Of a stretch of 64,000 bases of DNA, positions 25,201-40,300 are shown one piece after another. Source of the DNA: Escarpia spicata (Eukaryota; Annelida; Polychaeta; Sabellida; Siboglinidae); NCBI GenBank assembly GCA_963995525.1, contig OZ023210.1:22055913-22119912 (forward strand). The letters run 5' to 3'. How positions within the stretch are numbered: the first letter of the stretch is position 1; each line of letters opens with the position of its first letter. A program made the position numbers and the translations under genes. The notes beneath the pieces are model-generated. The model did no database searches, was not told the DNA's origin, and saw only the letters and a program-made list of their open reading frames with translations.

Positions 25201-28200
25201 TTCTTGTAAAAGCAAACATTAAAAAATAGTAAAGGACACCGACTACTGTCATATATTAATTATATTATCTTTTAACATTTTCATGCATAACATATTTAAT
25301 ATACATGTACTATTTGTTTGAATAAATAACAGAAATGGAAATATACCAATGGAATTTTTCATGGGACATTCCACACAACCACTCTGTCAGAATTTCCAAG
25401 AATTATCTGATTATTATGCATGCCATTGCGCAAATTGATTATTAGTTAACATCTTACTGTATTTTCTTACAGACTTGATGCACAGCAAATTTTGTCAAGA
25501 TAAGACAAGTAGTTTAAGATTAAGACAGTTAATTAAAATATGACATTAGAACGAGGAGTGTGACTCTTCAATATTTTTGGTACATCACATTTGAAATATA
25601 ATTTTAGAGTTAAGAAAGTTAATTCAATTCTATGTGGCTGATTTCATAGTTTGCTGGTTGAATAGAGTGTTTTGTTCTTCAGTGATGTGCTACAGTGCTG
25701 TGTTGGTGAATTGTTTCAGGATGTGAATGACCATTCTCCTGTGTTCATACCGGATGGCAGATATGAACAGACCATCTCTGAGGAAACTCCTCCTGGTAAG
25801 TGGTTTGTCTTGGAGTTGGTCTTTTGAATATTTGTGGGGCTCCAATGGTTAGAGCATCAGAGTCGTCTTCTTCTATTTGTTGACTGCCTTCATTTGGTTG
25901 AAGATGTCATTTTTGGGGCAACAGGAAAGAGACGAAATATAGTAGTGCGATTTAGTGGGGTTAGGTTAGGGATGGGAGAGGTGGTTATAGAATTCAGAGG
26001 TGGCGGTGGAGTCTGGACTCAAAAGAATCCAGGATGGTTGTAGATACCACTTCTTGGGGCAGGCTATTCCACTCGGCTATTGTACATGGGAAAAACGACA
26101 TCTTGTACTGCGTATGGTGGTGGGGAAGTTTGTACCCGATGTCATGGGTTTTCCTAGCATTTGTTTTACATGGGCCGAATAGTGTGGGCAAGTACTGTGA
26201 GTTAATTGTGATGGCACCTGTGTTGTATTTGTATAGCATACAGAGCTGTGCTTTCTTTCTACGGCCTTGGTTTGGCCAGTTTAGTGTATCTCTCTATCAT
26301 GGAGTCTACGGAGGAAGTGTGATGGTGTCTACAACTGACCCAACTTGCTGCTCCCCTCTGAATCTTCACAAGGGCAGTAATGTCTTTGGTGGTGTGAGGA
26401 TCCCAAATTGAGCTGGCGTATTCCAGGACAGGTCTTACCAGGGATTTGTAGGCTGTTTCTTTGATTTTCCTATTTTAACATTCTGTCTAAGAAACCCCAG
26501 GGTCTTCGTTGCTGTATTTGCTGTGTCAGTGATACGAGAGGGAATCCAATTCGAAGCTTGGGCAAGTTTCTTCTTGTTCCTTGCCCTTGTTCCTTGCTGT
26601 GGTGCCCCGATAAATTGGACTGTATCCACGGCCATAAATAGCCGTGATTGCCCTCCCTGTATGCCCTAGTGCCCTTCCCATGCCTGCTACCAACTAAACT
26701 GAACTTGGCAGCATTTGTCACTTGCCGTGTATCCGTCCATAAGAACAGAAATCCAAAGATGAAAGAAGTCATTGCCGACTCACATAATTTTAATGGGCGC
26801 AACCATATTGTATTTGTTTACAAGTTACATATCTGAGAACTAACTGCGCCCAGCCCTCTAAGTTGCGACTGAATTGATCACATATGCGACTGCTTTTTCT
26901 GATTGGCGACTGACACATTATGTATGGCCGACCGCTGGTGAGTGCGACGAGTCTATAATAACAGATCATGCGTTGTCATTTGCTGTTTCATAAACCACAT
27001 GTTGTCGTTTCTCGGAAACACCGTAAACGATACTGAATTTATTGGCGATATTTTGAAACAAACATGATTACTCTGCAACAGTGTTCATTTATTTTGGTGG
27101 ATTTATGACACAGGATTTTTTAAACGCGCAAGCAAATTGCTACGAAGTGTAATGGCATCCATGGTACCTCGTGTCAACCGACATAAACGGGGACGCTAGC
27201 AGAAGGCGCTAACGTAAACCATTTCGCGATTGTTGTCTGGCTGTCCGATAAGCGCATTGAAGACATGTTGCTAATTAAATGTAGTTGTCACATTGTTAGA
27301 ACACACATAAGTGTACATATTCCGGTTTCGAATACAAAACACGAAGGAATAACAACAACCTAGGTTACACTGGCTCAAAGTTATATAGTTCGCGTTAGGT
27401 AGTTCTCACAAATTCCGTTGGATGGCGTCATAATAGTTGAACTAAATTATCAGTGAAACAGCATCAGTGATTTAAACATGACTGCTTGTGTAATTTACAT
27501 TTATTAACTTTATTAAGCACTTATTAAGCATTAGAAACAACCAGTCATTTATGTTATTGTGTGAGAGGAATTATTTTATCTAAATTGATTATGTACGGTT
27601 GTTACAGTGTTGCAAATATTGCACAAATAAATCAAACGAAAAAGCATCAGGGAAAACTTGACAAAAAGTGGCCTTGGTGCCCTGCCCTCGAAAGAAAAGT
27701 TGGCCTTGGTGCCCTGCCCACTGACCTTGGTGCCCCCCAAATTTTCCAGATACGAAGGCAAAAATGGCCTTGCCCTGAAAAAATTAAATTCTACCCCTGC
27801 TTCTCACCTCATTGCATCAGTTCTCAGAGGTGTAAAAATTAATGCATGACTATAGACAGTAATGGGTAAGTGGGAACAAGTAGTCTTTGAGCAGAAACTG
27901 CAGCATAGCATCCCAAAGGAGTCGAAGTGGTGTTTGAATGAACATGTCTGCTAGGTGAATGTAGTATAGCATGCTTTGAGGAGCTGTTTCCTAAGACTGC
28001 CAGGAAACTGCTGCCTTTTCTCGCTAATCTACCTATGCCAAATATCTGTGCTCTTCAACTGCTAAAGTTTCTCATTCTAACTTATGCCTGTGTGGCAAAT
28101 GCATGAAAATATGTACTTATCAGGATTTTTACAGTTAAAACTAATCCTTATTAAATGGGATATGGTCAAGTTCCTCCAAAAAAATTCCGATTTCTTATTG

Positions 28201-31200
28201 CTTACAGGAAATGCTTATGAAGGGGTGTGTCTGTTATTGGACGCTTTCTGTCTGACAGGGACAGTGGTGGAGACTGTGCGAGCAATTGACGATGATGCAC
28301 CCTCAAGTCTGAATGGCAAAGTCAAGTATCGCATCACAACAGGGGCACAGGACAAATTTGCCCTCAACGCCACCACTGGGGTGATAACCGTCGCCCCAGA
28401 CACAACTTTTGATTACGATGTTCAGAACTTGTACGAGATGACAGTAAGTGTTTCATAGTGACTGGTATCAATATTATACCCTCATTGTTATTTTACCTAA
28501 AATACCACTACAGCATGAAAGAAGAGGTTGTCCTTCATTTTAATTTCTTCACCTATATGCACTATGCAGTGTGTTTTTAAGGCATTTCATATCTGCAAAT
28601 TGTGTAGGTGAATGTATGATTTTTACAGCCTGTATAGAGAATTTAGCATTGGTAATATTGGTGATTTGATGGGATGACGGTACCTCTTATGCAAGGCACA
28701 TACTTTTTTTTGTATCACACTTGTCTGATGAAACAACGGTTTCTGTATTGTGATACAAAGACTGGTGCTGCACACACTGCATCACTTGTTGAATGAAACA
28801 ACGGTTTCTGTATTGTGATACAAAGACTGGTGCTGCACACATTACATCACTTGTTGAATGAAACACAATGGTTTTTGTATTGTGATACAAAGACTGGTGC
28901 TGCACACACTGCATCACTTGTTGAATGAAACACAACGGTTTCTGTATTGTGATACAAAGACTGGTGTTGCACACACTGCATCACTTGTTGAATGAAACAC
29001 AACGGTTTCTGTATTGTGATACAGAGACTGGTGCTGCACACACTGCATCACTTGTTGAATGAAACACAACGGTTTCTTTATTGTGATACAAAGACTGGTG
29101 CTGCACACACTGCATCACTTGTTGAATGAAACACAACGGTTTCTGTATTGTGATACAGAGACTGGTGCTGCACACACTGCATCACTTGTTGAATTAATGT
29201 ATATCCTTATCACAAGCCTAGTGTTTTATTCAATTAATAAAAATGCTGTCACAAGAAATGTTGTCACAACCGAAGTGTTGCTTTCTTGGACAAGCTCACA
29301 CTGATCCAGTCAGCATGATTGTGCAACATTTGTTTATTTTGTTGCCATGATTTGAATTTTGAATCAAGCCAAATTGGTCAAATAAACACCAGATGTGAGA
29401 ATGGGTGAATCTTAAAACCAGCACACACTTCACAGGATCAACTTTAAGTTGGGTATATTCAAGAGACTCACAATAAGAGTACGATGGTGTGTGCTAGCTG
29501 TATGTGTAAAATAAATAAACACAACAGCTGACTCGCTCAAGCATAGCCCTATCTGCTGATTTAAAGGTAAGCCCTTTCCTGAATGTGTTTCTCCTGTTAA
29601 TTGTGTACTATTGCTGTAGGTGTTAGCGACTGACCAGGGCTCCCCGCAGAAGACAGCTACTGCGACTGTGCTAGTCCATATCCGCGACTCAAACAACAAG
29701 AACCCTTACTTCCTTCCCACCACAGTCACCACCGAAGTCTACGAGAGTGAGTCATAGTAGCAGTAGTACCGTAATGATGGTATGTTTTTGGATGCCTTAA
29801 CAATATAGAGATATAGGGCCAATTAGACACTCAAAAATAGTTAGTAGCAGGGTAATAAACAAGGATGATATGATGTCAGGACTGGTTCACGTCCCTAAGT
29901 ATTGGGACAGTGAATCTTAGATTTATTTTGTGCACTATGTTTTGGGAAAGCTGACAATTTAATTATTTGTAAGTGTTCCAATACATACGGTCATTACGTA
30001 CACTCCTAAGTCTACAGTGACATGTTTAGCATTAGAGTATACAATTCACAACGATATAGTATATCAAACAAATGCAAAGTAAGCCTAAGCCTTAGTAGTA
30101 AATCTCACACAAACATGTAATTAACTTAGTTAGATAAAACAGGTTTTTATTCCAGAGAAGTGATACTGATCATTGTTTTTCACAGCGTTGACACTTTGTA
30201 TATTTGCTTATGTAATCAACACACACATGTGCAAGTAATGATGATGCCTGTAATGATGACGTTTATGTGTTCCTCTTCTTGATATCATGCCTAACGTTTC
30301 TTGTTTGTTATGCATCTGAGTTCAAGATATAAGCACCATAAAAATACATGTTTAAAAGTGGAGCGCAATGGTGCAGTGGCTAGAGCTTCGGACTCTCGAC
30401 CAAGAGAACCCGGGTTCGAAACCTGAGCTGTTGTGTCGAACATTGGGCATATTCGTTCACTTTACATTGCTCCAGTTCACTCAGCTTTATAAATGAATAC
30501 CTGGTTATTGACAGTGGTGGATATTTGTGTATGAATAGTCTTCACACATTAATTGGAGTGTGGCTGGATGCTTCCCAGAGAAGTTGAGATGGTGTTCGAC
30601 ATGTCTGCCAGGGAGTAAAGTGTAAAGTGCTTTGAACAGTCATGGGGACAGGATACTGCTCTATATAAGAAATTACCTTTAACATACCTTTTATATAGGC
30701 ACTAAGAAGTGTATTATTATTATTGTGTGTCTTAGATGCGACTGTTGGCCAGTTCGTGATACGTATGCAAGCGACAGACCCTGACTCGAGCGCCAGTCTT
30801 GTCTATTACCTCGAGGAACCAAAGCAGGCATGGGACGCCCGCGGCCAGGAGGTAGCACCATCTACCTACGAGTTCAGGGTGTGTAGTCCCTTGTCATCTA
30901 TCCAGCATGCATGTTGACTCACAATGCAGATCTGCAAGCACTGTTACATTTTTTTAGATAACTTGTCATGGGAAGTTTTGTTATCTTACATAATTTGTAA
31001 TGTGAATTATGTGTTTGGGTGAAGTTGGAACATCTCTAGTTGTGATTGATTTTTATATTGTTATTTTTGTGGAAGACCAGTGACGTTGGATTAGTTTAGT
31101 GCTTTAATAACACATGCACACTTGCATGTGTATATGAACATGCATGCAGGCACGCATGCAGGTATGCACACACACATACACACATACACCCATCCACACA

Positions 31201-31295
31201 CATGCATGCACCCATGCACACACACAGACACACACACAATCACACACCCACACACACACCCACCCACGCATGCATGCACGCACGCACACACACAT

Positions 31296-31346
<51 letters not shown>

Positions 31347-34300
31347 TGCACACACAACACACGTTGTACATATGTATGGACTTGTCAGGAATAAACATCA
31401 ATGGACAACTGTAGGCTGGCCAGGGTAGTTGGATTGGCGGAGATCAGAAGTGAGAGGTTGCCTTCAATGTGTCAATGACTCAGTGCTTATGTGTTTGTGT
31501 CTAGAATCTCTTCAACATAGAGAGGGTGACGGGCGTAGTGAGAGTGAACCACACCCTCAACCGTGACAAAGTAGCTGTCGTCTCATCAACTGTTAAGACA
31601 GTTGACACTTCAGGCCATGGCCAGAGTGCCACAGGTAACAATCACATATTTATATTTCATACTGGCCTGGGATCCATTTTACTAACATTCTTACTCATTA
31701 GCCAGATTTTGCGCTTTAAAATCAATTTCTCTCCTTAACAATAATCATGGTTATTGAAAACGGTCAACACCAGGACATGCTACCGGGATCACCACCAGTG
31801 ATATGGCGGCAGCTTTTTGCATTTTGACAAAACTTAAAATTTAACACATAAATGCAACCCACAGTTTGTAAATCGGTAAATATTATCATTACAAAATTCT
31901 GTGTTCAAGCCCGAAGTCTCCAAAACTAAAATCACAAAAAAATCCTGTGCGCTGAAAAATTACTCCACATTGGATTCCTCATGTACATGTCTGATAAATT
32001 ATGACTGCTCCCTTATGTGCCCACACACGGTGCCTTGTGATGACTGCTAACCATACCCATGTGTTATTGTTTCTGTTTCAGCGACTCTCATCATTAACAT
32101 ACTGGAGGTGAATGATAAGGCGCCAGAGTTTCGTCACCCTTGGACCGTGGACAACCCTATAATTCCCCTGAGGGTGAAGGAGGGCAAGCCATTGGGGTCC
32201 TACGTGACCACCCTCGTCGCCACTGACCCCACTGATGCCATTGACCAGTACAAGATCATTTATGACCCGGACGGATTCTTCACAATCAACAACGTCACAG
32301 GTACGCTGTCCAACTGCTGTCACGTTTTTACTAGTTGGTCAGATCAAATCAAATTTATTGTAACTCATTACAATACATACAAATACAAGTAAAATTAAAA
32401 CAAACCATGTATAATAACATGCAAGAGAAGAACATTATATAATGTTATACTCCCATGGTGCATATGGTCACTTGAAGCAAGGTTGACTGTTTCGTTACCC
32501 TGGATCGTCCTCTCATCAAAAGGAAGGCAGTTATTTGGAGGGAGGAAGTTCACAGAATCAGGTTTTGGTGTTGCAATTTATTTATGTGTATATGTAAAAT
32601 ATAATTGAATGATCTAAATTTTAACAAATAAATCACCTTGTTCTCCCCCCTGTAGGAGTGGTCACTGTGAAGAAACCGTTAGATTATGAGACTTCTAACG
32701 AAACCAAACTTGTGGTGACCGTTACGGACAATGGACATCCCCAACTTACATCCACTGCCACTGTCAGCATCACGGTTGAGAACATCAACGATGAAACCCC
32801 GAGATTTCAAAAGGTAGCTTGGCTCCCCATCAGCAGAAGTGAACAAAACCTGTCAAAACATACTTGACCAAACGTTGGTCGTGTCCTTTTTTAATCACAC
32901 TACCTAAGCAGACTTTATTTATACACTAATGGATTGCAATGTTGTTATATTGTCCATTTTTCAATGTATTGGAAACACTTGACTCTTTCTTATTATTATT
33001 ATGAACTGTTAACCCATATTTGTGGTACATAGTCAATTTACAAAACCCATATGGGTGTTGCATTAGCTACTGTCAATACATGTGTTCTAACAATGGAGTA
33101 ATCACTACGAGCACCTTGTCTAGGCAGATACCAGTTCTATAAGAACACCAGTTATTATTACCTGTAATGTGAGGAATTGTTTCTTAATTATGTTTTTTGC
33201 CTACCACCCTTGCATATCTGTGTCTACAGACATGAGTTGCCTTATATCTAAACTTTACTTTTATTTATTCTGCAGCCAATTTATCGAGTACGCCTGATGG
33301 AGAATTCACCTGCAGACTCTTACGTGACGGTTGTGATGGCAACTGATGGTGATCTGGAAGATTACGGAGTAGTGCGATATTCTCTGAATGATCCACTGAA
33401 CAGATTCACCATTGGCCCAAAATCTGTAAGTATAGCGTCGCAGTAGAAACAGTGTCGATGGATTCGTAGTAAGCTTAACTTTTTTATTTTAAAGGTGCAC
33501 TAGCCATTACTAATTTATTATTGGGTTCTTATATATTGTTCTTATTACTAAGATATGCATATTGAGGGTTTAGTGCCCACTAAATTGCATTTAATAAACC
33601 TGTGACAGGGTTCGCAGTTTGAAAGTTGCACCCCCAAAATGTTGATATTGTACACAAAACATTGAGATTCTAAACAAGCTTTGTTGGCAGTGGTGCCGAG
33701 GTTGGCAGGGTTAACTGCAAGACCGATTGATGGATGTATAATGCATTCACGTTTTCCCACAAATGAACAGAGCCATTTCAGCAAACTTCCTGTTAATCAT
33801 CACCACCTGGCTGACTTAGGGCAATAGAACAGATAAGGACCCTTTAACCTTTACAGATCTGGATTTTTGTTCTCAGAAATGTTGATGCATATTTTAAAAG
33901 CATGTGGTTTCATTACTACTAAGATGTCTGTACATTTTTGGAAAGGTAGCATTCTGGAGAATTAATTTATGGAGACATCAAGTAATTCTGAAGTCATAAT
34001 ATCATAATTTATTCAAAATGGCCACCAAATATTATGAGTAATATAATAACAAGGAACTTTGCATGCAATAAAACGAAAACTACTAGTCACAGACGAATTA
34101 GGATTGCATATTTAAAAAGAACATAAATGTGTGCACAAAGTGGCTAAATATGAACGAAATCGGAACATTATTGGACATTTTATAGAGATTTAATTGGAAA
34201 GTGTAAAATTTACGATTTCTATATTTACACCTTTGCCAGCCTAACTGCCAAAATAAAACTACTAGTCATGTACACTCTAGCTAGCCGTGATCAAACGTGA

Positions 34301-37300
34301 TCTCAGCGCCATAGTTGCCAGCTCCGACTGAAAACGATTTCAGCAGTGGCACTAAAATCTCGATTGCAACTCTACAACTACATATTTCGCGACACCAATA
34401 CAACAGGCAATACCTAGTCTATACCGAGCTATTGCTCAATACTCATATCCCCCTCTATGGAGCAATAGAAAAACCGCACCGGACAACATAGACCACCCCT
34501 ATGCCATCACGCAATATATTGCACGACCGGTCAGTAAAGGTTAAAGGTGCAGTCTCATAGTTTTCATAATTACAATGTTATCATTCTGTATTTTTTATAC
34601 ACTAAAATCAAAGTTTGTGATTCTGTATGTCTTACCGTACCTTCATCCGTTTCACATGTACAGGGCTGAAATGTTGTATGCATGTTTGGAGGTCAATGAA
34701 GATGATTTGTACATTTTTGTTTGTTTCTTAACCCCCAGTGTGTGGTGGTCTTGGGGTAAACACATTTCGAAATAGCAGTAATGGAAGTTGCAAGTGTGAA
34801 ATTTTATGTTTTCTGTGTCATAATTGTGTCGATGGTCTACCACTCCTGCCTGTTCGTTATAGTGAGGTGGTGCTCAGTATTGCTGATTCAGTGGTTCATG
34901 TTTCAGGGTATCATCCGTGTGGCTGAAGGGGCTGTGTTGGATCGTGAGAAACAGGTCGAGATAACACCTGATATCACCATCACTGTGGGGGTACGGGACA
35001 GCCCCAATCACCCCGATGAAAGTTTATATTCTTCTGTGCCTGTAAGTCTGATTACTACTGATTGGGGTAATCGTGGTGCTAGACATCAGTGTTTTTTTTA
35101 GTCTTCTTTGTTTTTACTGTATGTTTCCTTTACTAAATACCTAGATGTTCCACTCATATACAATAGGTTTATTCATAGTGAACTTGGCACATTGTTCCCA
35201 TGGACATTTTCACACTGGATATTTTATCATTGGACACTTTCCCACGTGACACTTCCCTACAGGACACTTTCCTGTGGGACACTTCCCCACAGGACACTCT
35301 CATATGGGATACTTTATCACTTGACTCTTTCCCACAGGACACTTTCACACAAGACACTCTCTCTGGACACTATCCTCTGAGACACTTTCCTACAGGAAGC
35401 TTCCTCACAGGACACTTTCCTGCTGACGCTTCTGCACTGGACCCTATCCCATTGAATACTTTCCCACTGAACACACACAGAAACATTTCCACACTTGACA
35501 GTTTCCCACCAGACACTTACAGACTGGACACATTCACAGTGTACACTTCCAGACTGGACACTTTCCCAGTGTACACTTCCAGACTGGACACATTCCCACT
35601 GAACACTTTCCCAGTGTACACTTCCAGACTGGACACTTTCCCACTGGACACTTTCCCAGTGTACACTTCCAGACTGGATACTTGCCCACTGGACACTTTC
35701 CTAATGTTTCCACTAGGATTAATATGCAAATGTTGTGTTCAGCCCGGTCTGTATTCTAGACAGTCAAAAACAGCAGTGCCACCTGATTGCGGATGGAGGG
35801 TCGATGATCACTCAGTCAGATGTGATAAATACAGATTCTTGTATTATTTGTATAGTTACTCCGTTTGGTCGGACAGCAGTTTTATGACTTTGTGAAGGAA
35901 CGGGAGTCTTGGGAACTCGGTTAATATGTGGGTGATAATAGAGGTTGTTTCATGATATGTTGCATCACTAGTGCAGTGCCGGTAATTTACAATACAGTTG
36001 CTTGTGATGTCTGTCAGGTAGTCATCACGCTGGACGATGCCAATGACAACATACCAAGGTTTGGGTCACGTGACTACTACAAAGTGATTGCTCCCACGGT
36101 GCCGATCCATACGAGGATCGTGCAGCTAACTGCCGAAGATTTAGACATTAACGAGAACGCAAAACTTGTCTTCTACAAGATCAGTGGTGACCCTGATGGT
36201 GAGACTGTGAACTAGTGTAACAGGAGTTAAGAAAAGTCTGTAAAGAATGTTTGTAAAAAATAGTCCAAGCTGAGGTGCGGCTTTGTTTGCACTTGCAGCT
36301 TTAAATAAGTAATTACGGTAGAAATCGAAACAAACAGATGAATGTTCTACGATGTCTGTTGGCATGCAGATGAACGATGTGGTGATGTGGTTGGTTGGAT
36401 TTCTTATTCTGTTCATGGCAAGGCCACACACACGCATGCACACACGCACGCACACAAGCACACACGCACACACGCACACACGCACACACGCACACACGCA
36501 CACACGCACACACGCACACACGCACACAACACACACACAACACAACACACACACAACACACACACGCGCACACACACACGCGCGGTTGTAATATTTTTTC
36601 CTTGAGGTTGTTTCAAAATAATATGGATACTGTTGTTGCAAGATTGTAATATATTTTAGAGTTATTGATATAGCTTCATCTCTGTTGTTTTGCCAGTCAT
36701 TATTATGCAACCTTGTCTCTGTTGTCTGCCATATAATGTAGTATTCTTCTTTGTCCATTAAGTGGCCACAATCAGTATCTGATTATTATGTTGTCACTCT
36801 TCTAGAATTTGTTGTCATACTTTGTAAACAGGTTTTGAGAATACAGAAGCTCAAAAACTTTGCATATAACTGTTACCACATTTATGATGATGTTGACACA
36901 AATGGAAACATTCTTTTACTAAGTTAAAGTGAGGGTGGCCATCATCAGTTCATATGATGTTGACTATATATGAGGAGTGACCTCCCCCAGCTAGTGTTGA
37001 CAATTACACAAGGAGTGAGCACCCTCACTGATGTTGATATTTTGTTAGGAGTGACCTCCCTAAGGTGGCATTATCCCAAGGTAATCATTTGTCTGCAATA
37101 GACATCTACTATTATTATTATTTCCTCTGCCCTGTAGGGTTATTCCAGGTGAATCCGTCGACGGGGGCGGTGACAGTTGCGAGGACTCTTGACTCGCATC
37201 CTGGCATCTACAACATGACGGTCGGTGTGCGAGACAGTGGCTCCCCCTCACTGCATAGTGAGGCAGTTGTCCACATTACGGTGCTAGAGGGAAACAACGC

Positions 37301-40300
37301 AGCACCGACCTGGCTGTTTCCTAACGCCACCTACTCAACTGTCAGGGTGCTGGAGGTCAGTCGACTTGTTGTCTAGCAACCAGCTCCGACTAGCTTACTA
37401 AGATACCTGCTGCAAATGTGAAGCTGTCGGACATTCTGTCATATTTTTGGATTAATTATAGGAACAAAGGCAGAAAAACAAAGATTGATTATGCAAAAGC
37501 AGTATGTGGGAAAGTTTGATGTAGGAGATGTCTGTCATATGTAGTGTGTGTGTATATATATATATATATATATGTGAAAATAGGGTTGCTAAGATTGATT
37601 CTGATAGATCCAACAATTATGAATTTATAATGATGATTTCAGTATGCATTATCCTCTGGATAACAGGACTTGAATCTTTCTGAGAATGCGGCAACAAGAT
37701 GCTACACCTTCTCCAATGAGAAAGAACCTTATTACAGGCTATTCTACAGTAATGGTGAACTGTAACTTATGAGCTTGTTAAGTAATAGAATAACTGCAGT
37801 ATGCAAAGGTAGGAAGTGAAAAAGTATTTTCTATTGTTATTGTTAATTTACCATTCTATAATGAGAAGAGCATACTGTTTGTGGATGTCAGAAATGTTAT
37901 TAGCCAGGTTAGTCACTGTTATCTGGCTAATAATACTCTCATGACATCTGAACACTGTGTCTTATTCCGTAACCATGTAACTCAAAATACAGCGTCATGT
38001 GTTAGTCATAGAAGTGAACAGTGGAACCTTGCTTTATGGTCACCTCAGTAACACAGCCTCTTCACAACTAAGGTCACCCTGGGATAGTCCAAAGTTATTT
38101 TTGTAACAGTAAAGTATAGGAAATTAGTCATGCTAATACGGTCACCTCGATATTCAGGTCACTTTTGTCCGGTCCCAAGGGTGACCTTAATACAGAGGTT
38201 CCACTGTACATGACTTAGAAGTCAGTAGACTTGATGTCTCAGTTGTCACCTTTTGTCCCTATAGAACATGTACCTGGGGCTGGAGGTGACACAGGTGTCG
38301 GCCGTTGACAAGGACGAGGGTGACAACGGCCGTGTGAGCTACGGCTTTTACTACGACAACAACTTTGTGTCCCAGACACCCGAGTTCAGCATCAACCAGA
38401 TCACAGGGGTGATCACCGCACGCAGGGTGTTTGATCGCGAGGAGAAGGACTCCTATGTCGTAAGTGGCTGTCTTTGTATTAATGATAGATTGATTGAGGT
38501 TATTCAGTAAAATTATATATATGCATATACACGTATACCGTATTCGTTCTTTTTAGCGTACATGCCCTAATTAGCATACACCCCCTTTTTCAGCACCATC
38601 TAACGTCGATCTACGACGAAAACTGATCACTGGATCCATCATTTATTGTAATTCCCTGTCAACCATTGACAATGTGACTATGGGAAAGAAATCTGCATCC
38701 GCAGCCTTTGCAAAATTACAGTATCCATTTGACCAAAAAATCACCATCGCATGGATGTATAAATTACTTCCAGTTAGTGTCAGTTATGTTGTCGTGTGTC
38801 ATCCCGGCTGAACTAAACATGCATGTATTGTATGCAGAGGATGGCATGGCCTGCTCTATGACTTTGTCCGTGTCTTTGCACCACTGTCAGGCAGATCGTT
38901 TGTCTTCTGCTGTCCAATGCTAACTATCTCTCCAATGAGAAGTAGTTTTAAATAGGTAACCAATAAATAATTGACAAAAATATGTGTTTTCTAAATCAGA
39001 GTGACACGTGTATCAGTGGCGCCATGTTTGTTTTAAAAACGGAAATGAATGATCTAGTGGTGCCACATAGTGGAGTACAGTAGAGACAGTAAAACATACT
39101 CTTAATTGCTACCATGTGGTGCCACCATTTTATTATTTTCACAGTGGTTTGAGAAACAGATTTTTTGTAAGCTTAAGAATATTTCATAAGTACGCGTCAT
39201 CCCGCTTATCCGTATCTGGGCCTTCGGCATCGCGGACCGTGGCCACGCACATACATCTTTGAAATTTGAATATGATAGCATCCACCATTCTTAGCAACTG
39301 TCCCACATTAGTAGACATCAACTGTAACAACTGTCTGCTTTGTTCAGCCCTTGCTCAGGTGTTGATGTTTTAAGCCAAGTTCCAAGCACAACGTTCACAC
39401 CTTGGATTTACTGAAGCCAGGCTTCACCTGATTGTCAACACAATACCATTACAAATGCCTCTTTGCACTGGAATAAATTACACTTGCCCTGGTACAAGAT
39501 ACAGTGTTATAATCCCATGTGCATGGGTCAACAGTCTGGAACTGGAAGAAATAGGCCAAACGACAAGATTACATCCGTTCTCATGCTGCTTTCTCACGGC
39601 CGCGAGGCAACTACAATTATTACATTGTAATTACTGGCAGTCAATCAAACACCGTTTAAGTCAACACAGCTGGTACTACTGTACTAAACCAGCTCTAGTC
39701 TTTTCAATGCATTTATAACAGTGACTTTACACATGATTCTTCATAAAATGGCATAAAAATAAAACTTCTCAAAATATTTTAATAATTCTAGCTTTACCGT
39801 ATAGCTTAAATGCATGGCTACATTTCGTTCATTGTATGTATGGACATTCAGCCACCCAGTTATTTTCTGGTAGCATGGTGAAATTGGTTTATTTTTGTTT
39901 TCCATTTTTACAACATTCACATATAGTAATATTCCAATGATAATATAAAATGTGATTTAGTTATTATCAATGCATTACAATCAAGTCTTTTACCAATAAA
40001 AGTATACCTTATTCATTCATTTATAATAATTAATAGCAAAGTTATGACTTTCTTTATGGAACCTCTTAATTTTTCTTAATTGTGTGCGCTATGGAAGTAT
40101 GTCACAAGCAGGGCTAAAATTGTCATGGTTCAAAGTCCAGGTGCGGCTGTAAATAAAGTTTTTGCCTGTACCGTAATAAACAAACGTCATCCATTTGGCC
40201 TTTTTCATATCTACATTTGTCTCCGTGTTGTTGCTTGCATAAATAAAGTTTTTGCCTGTGAGAAACTGCGCGGAGGAAAGTCAGGGGTTAGGTCAAAAGT

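Noticed and set aside
25834..26411. + strand ORFs
   Set aside because: Antisense to the LINE reverse transcriptase C-terminus, which has recognisable motifs on the - strand.
31091..31428. His/Thr-rich and Cys/Val/Arg-rich ORFs
   Set aside because: These are translations of CA and CGCA microsatellites; the same applies to 36313-36650.
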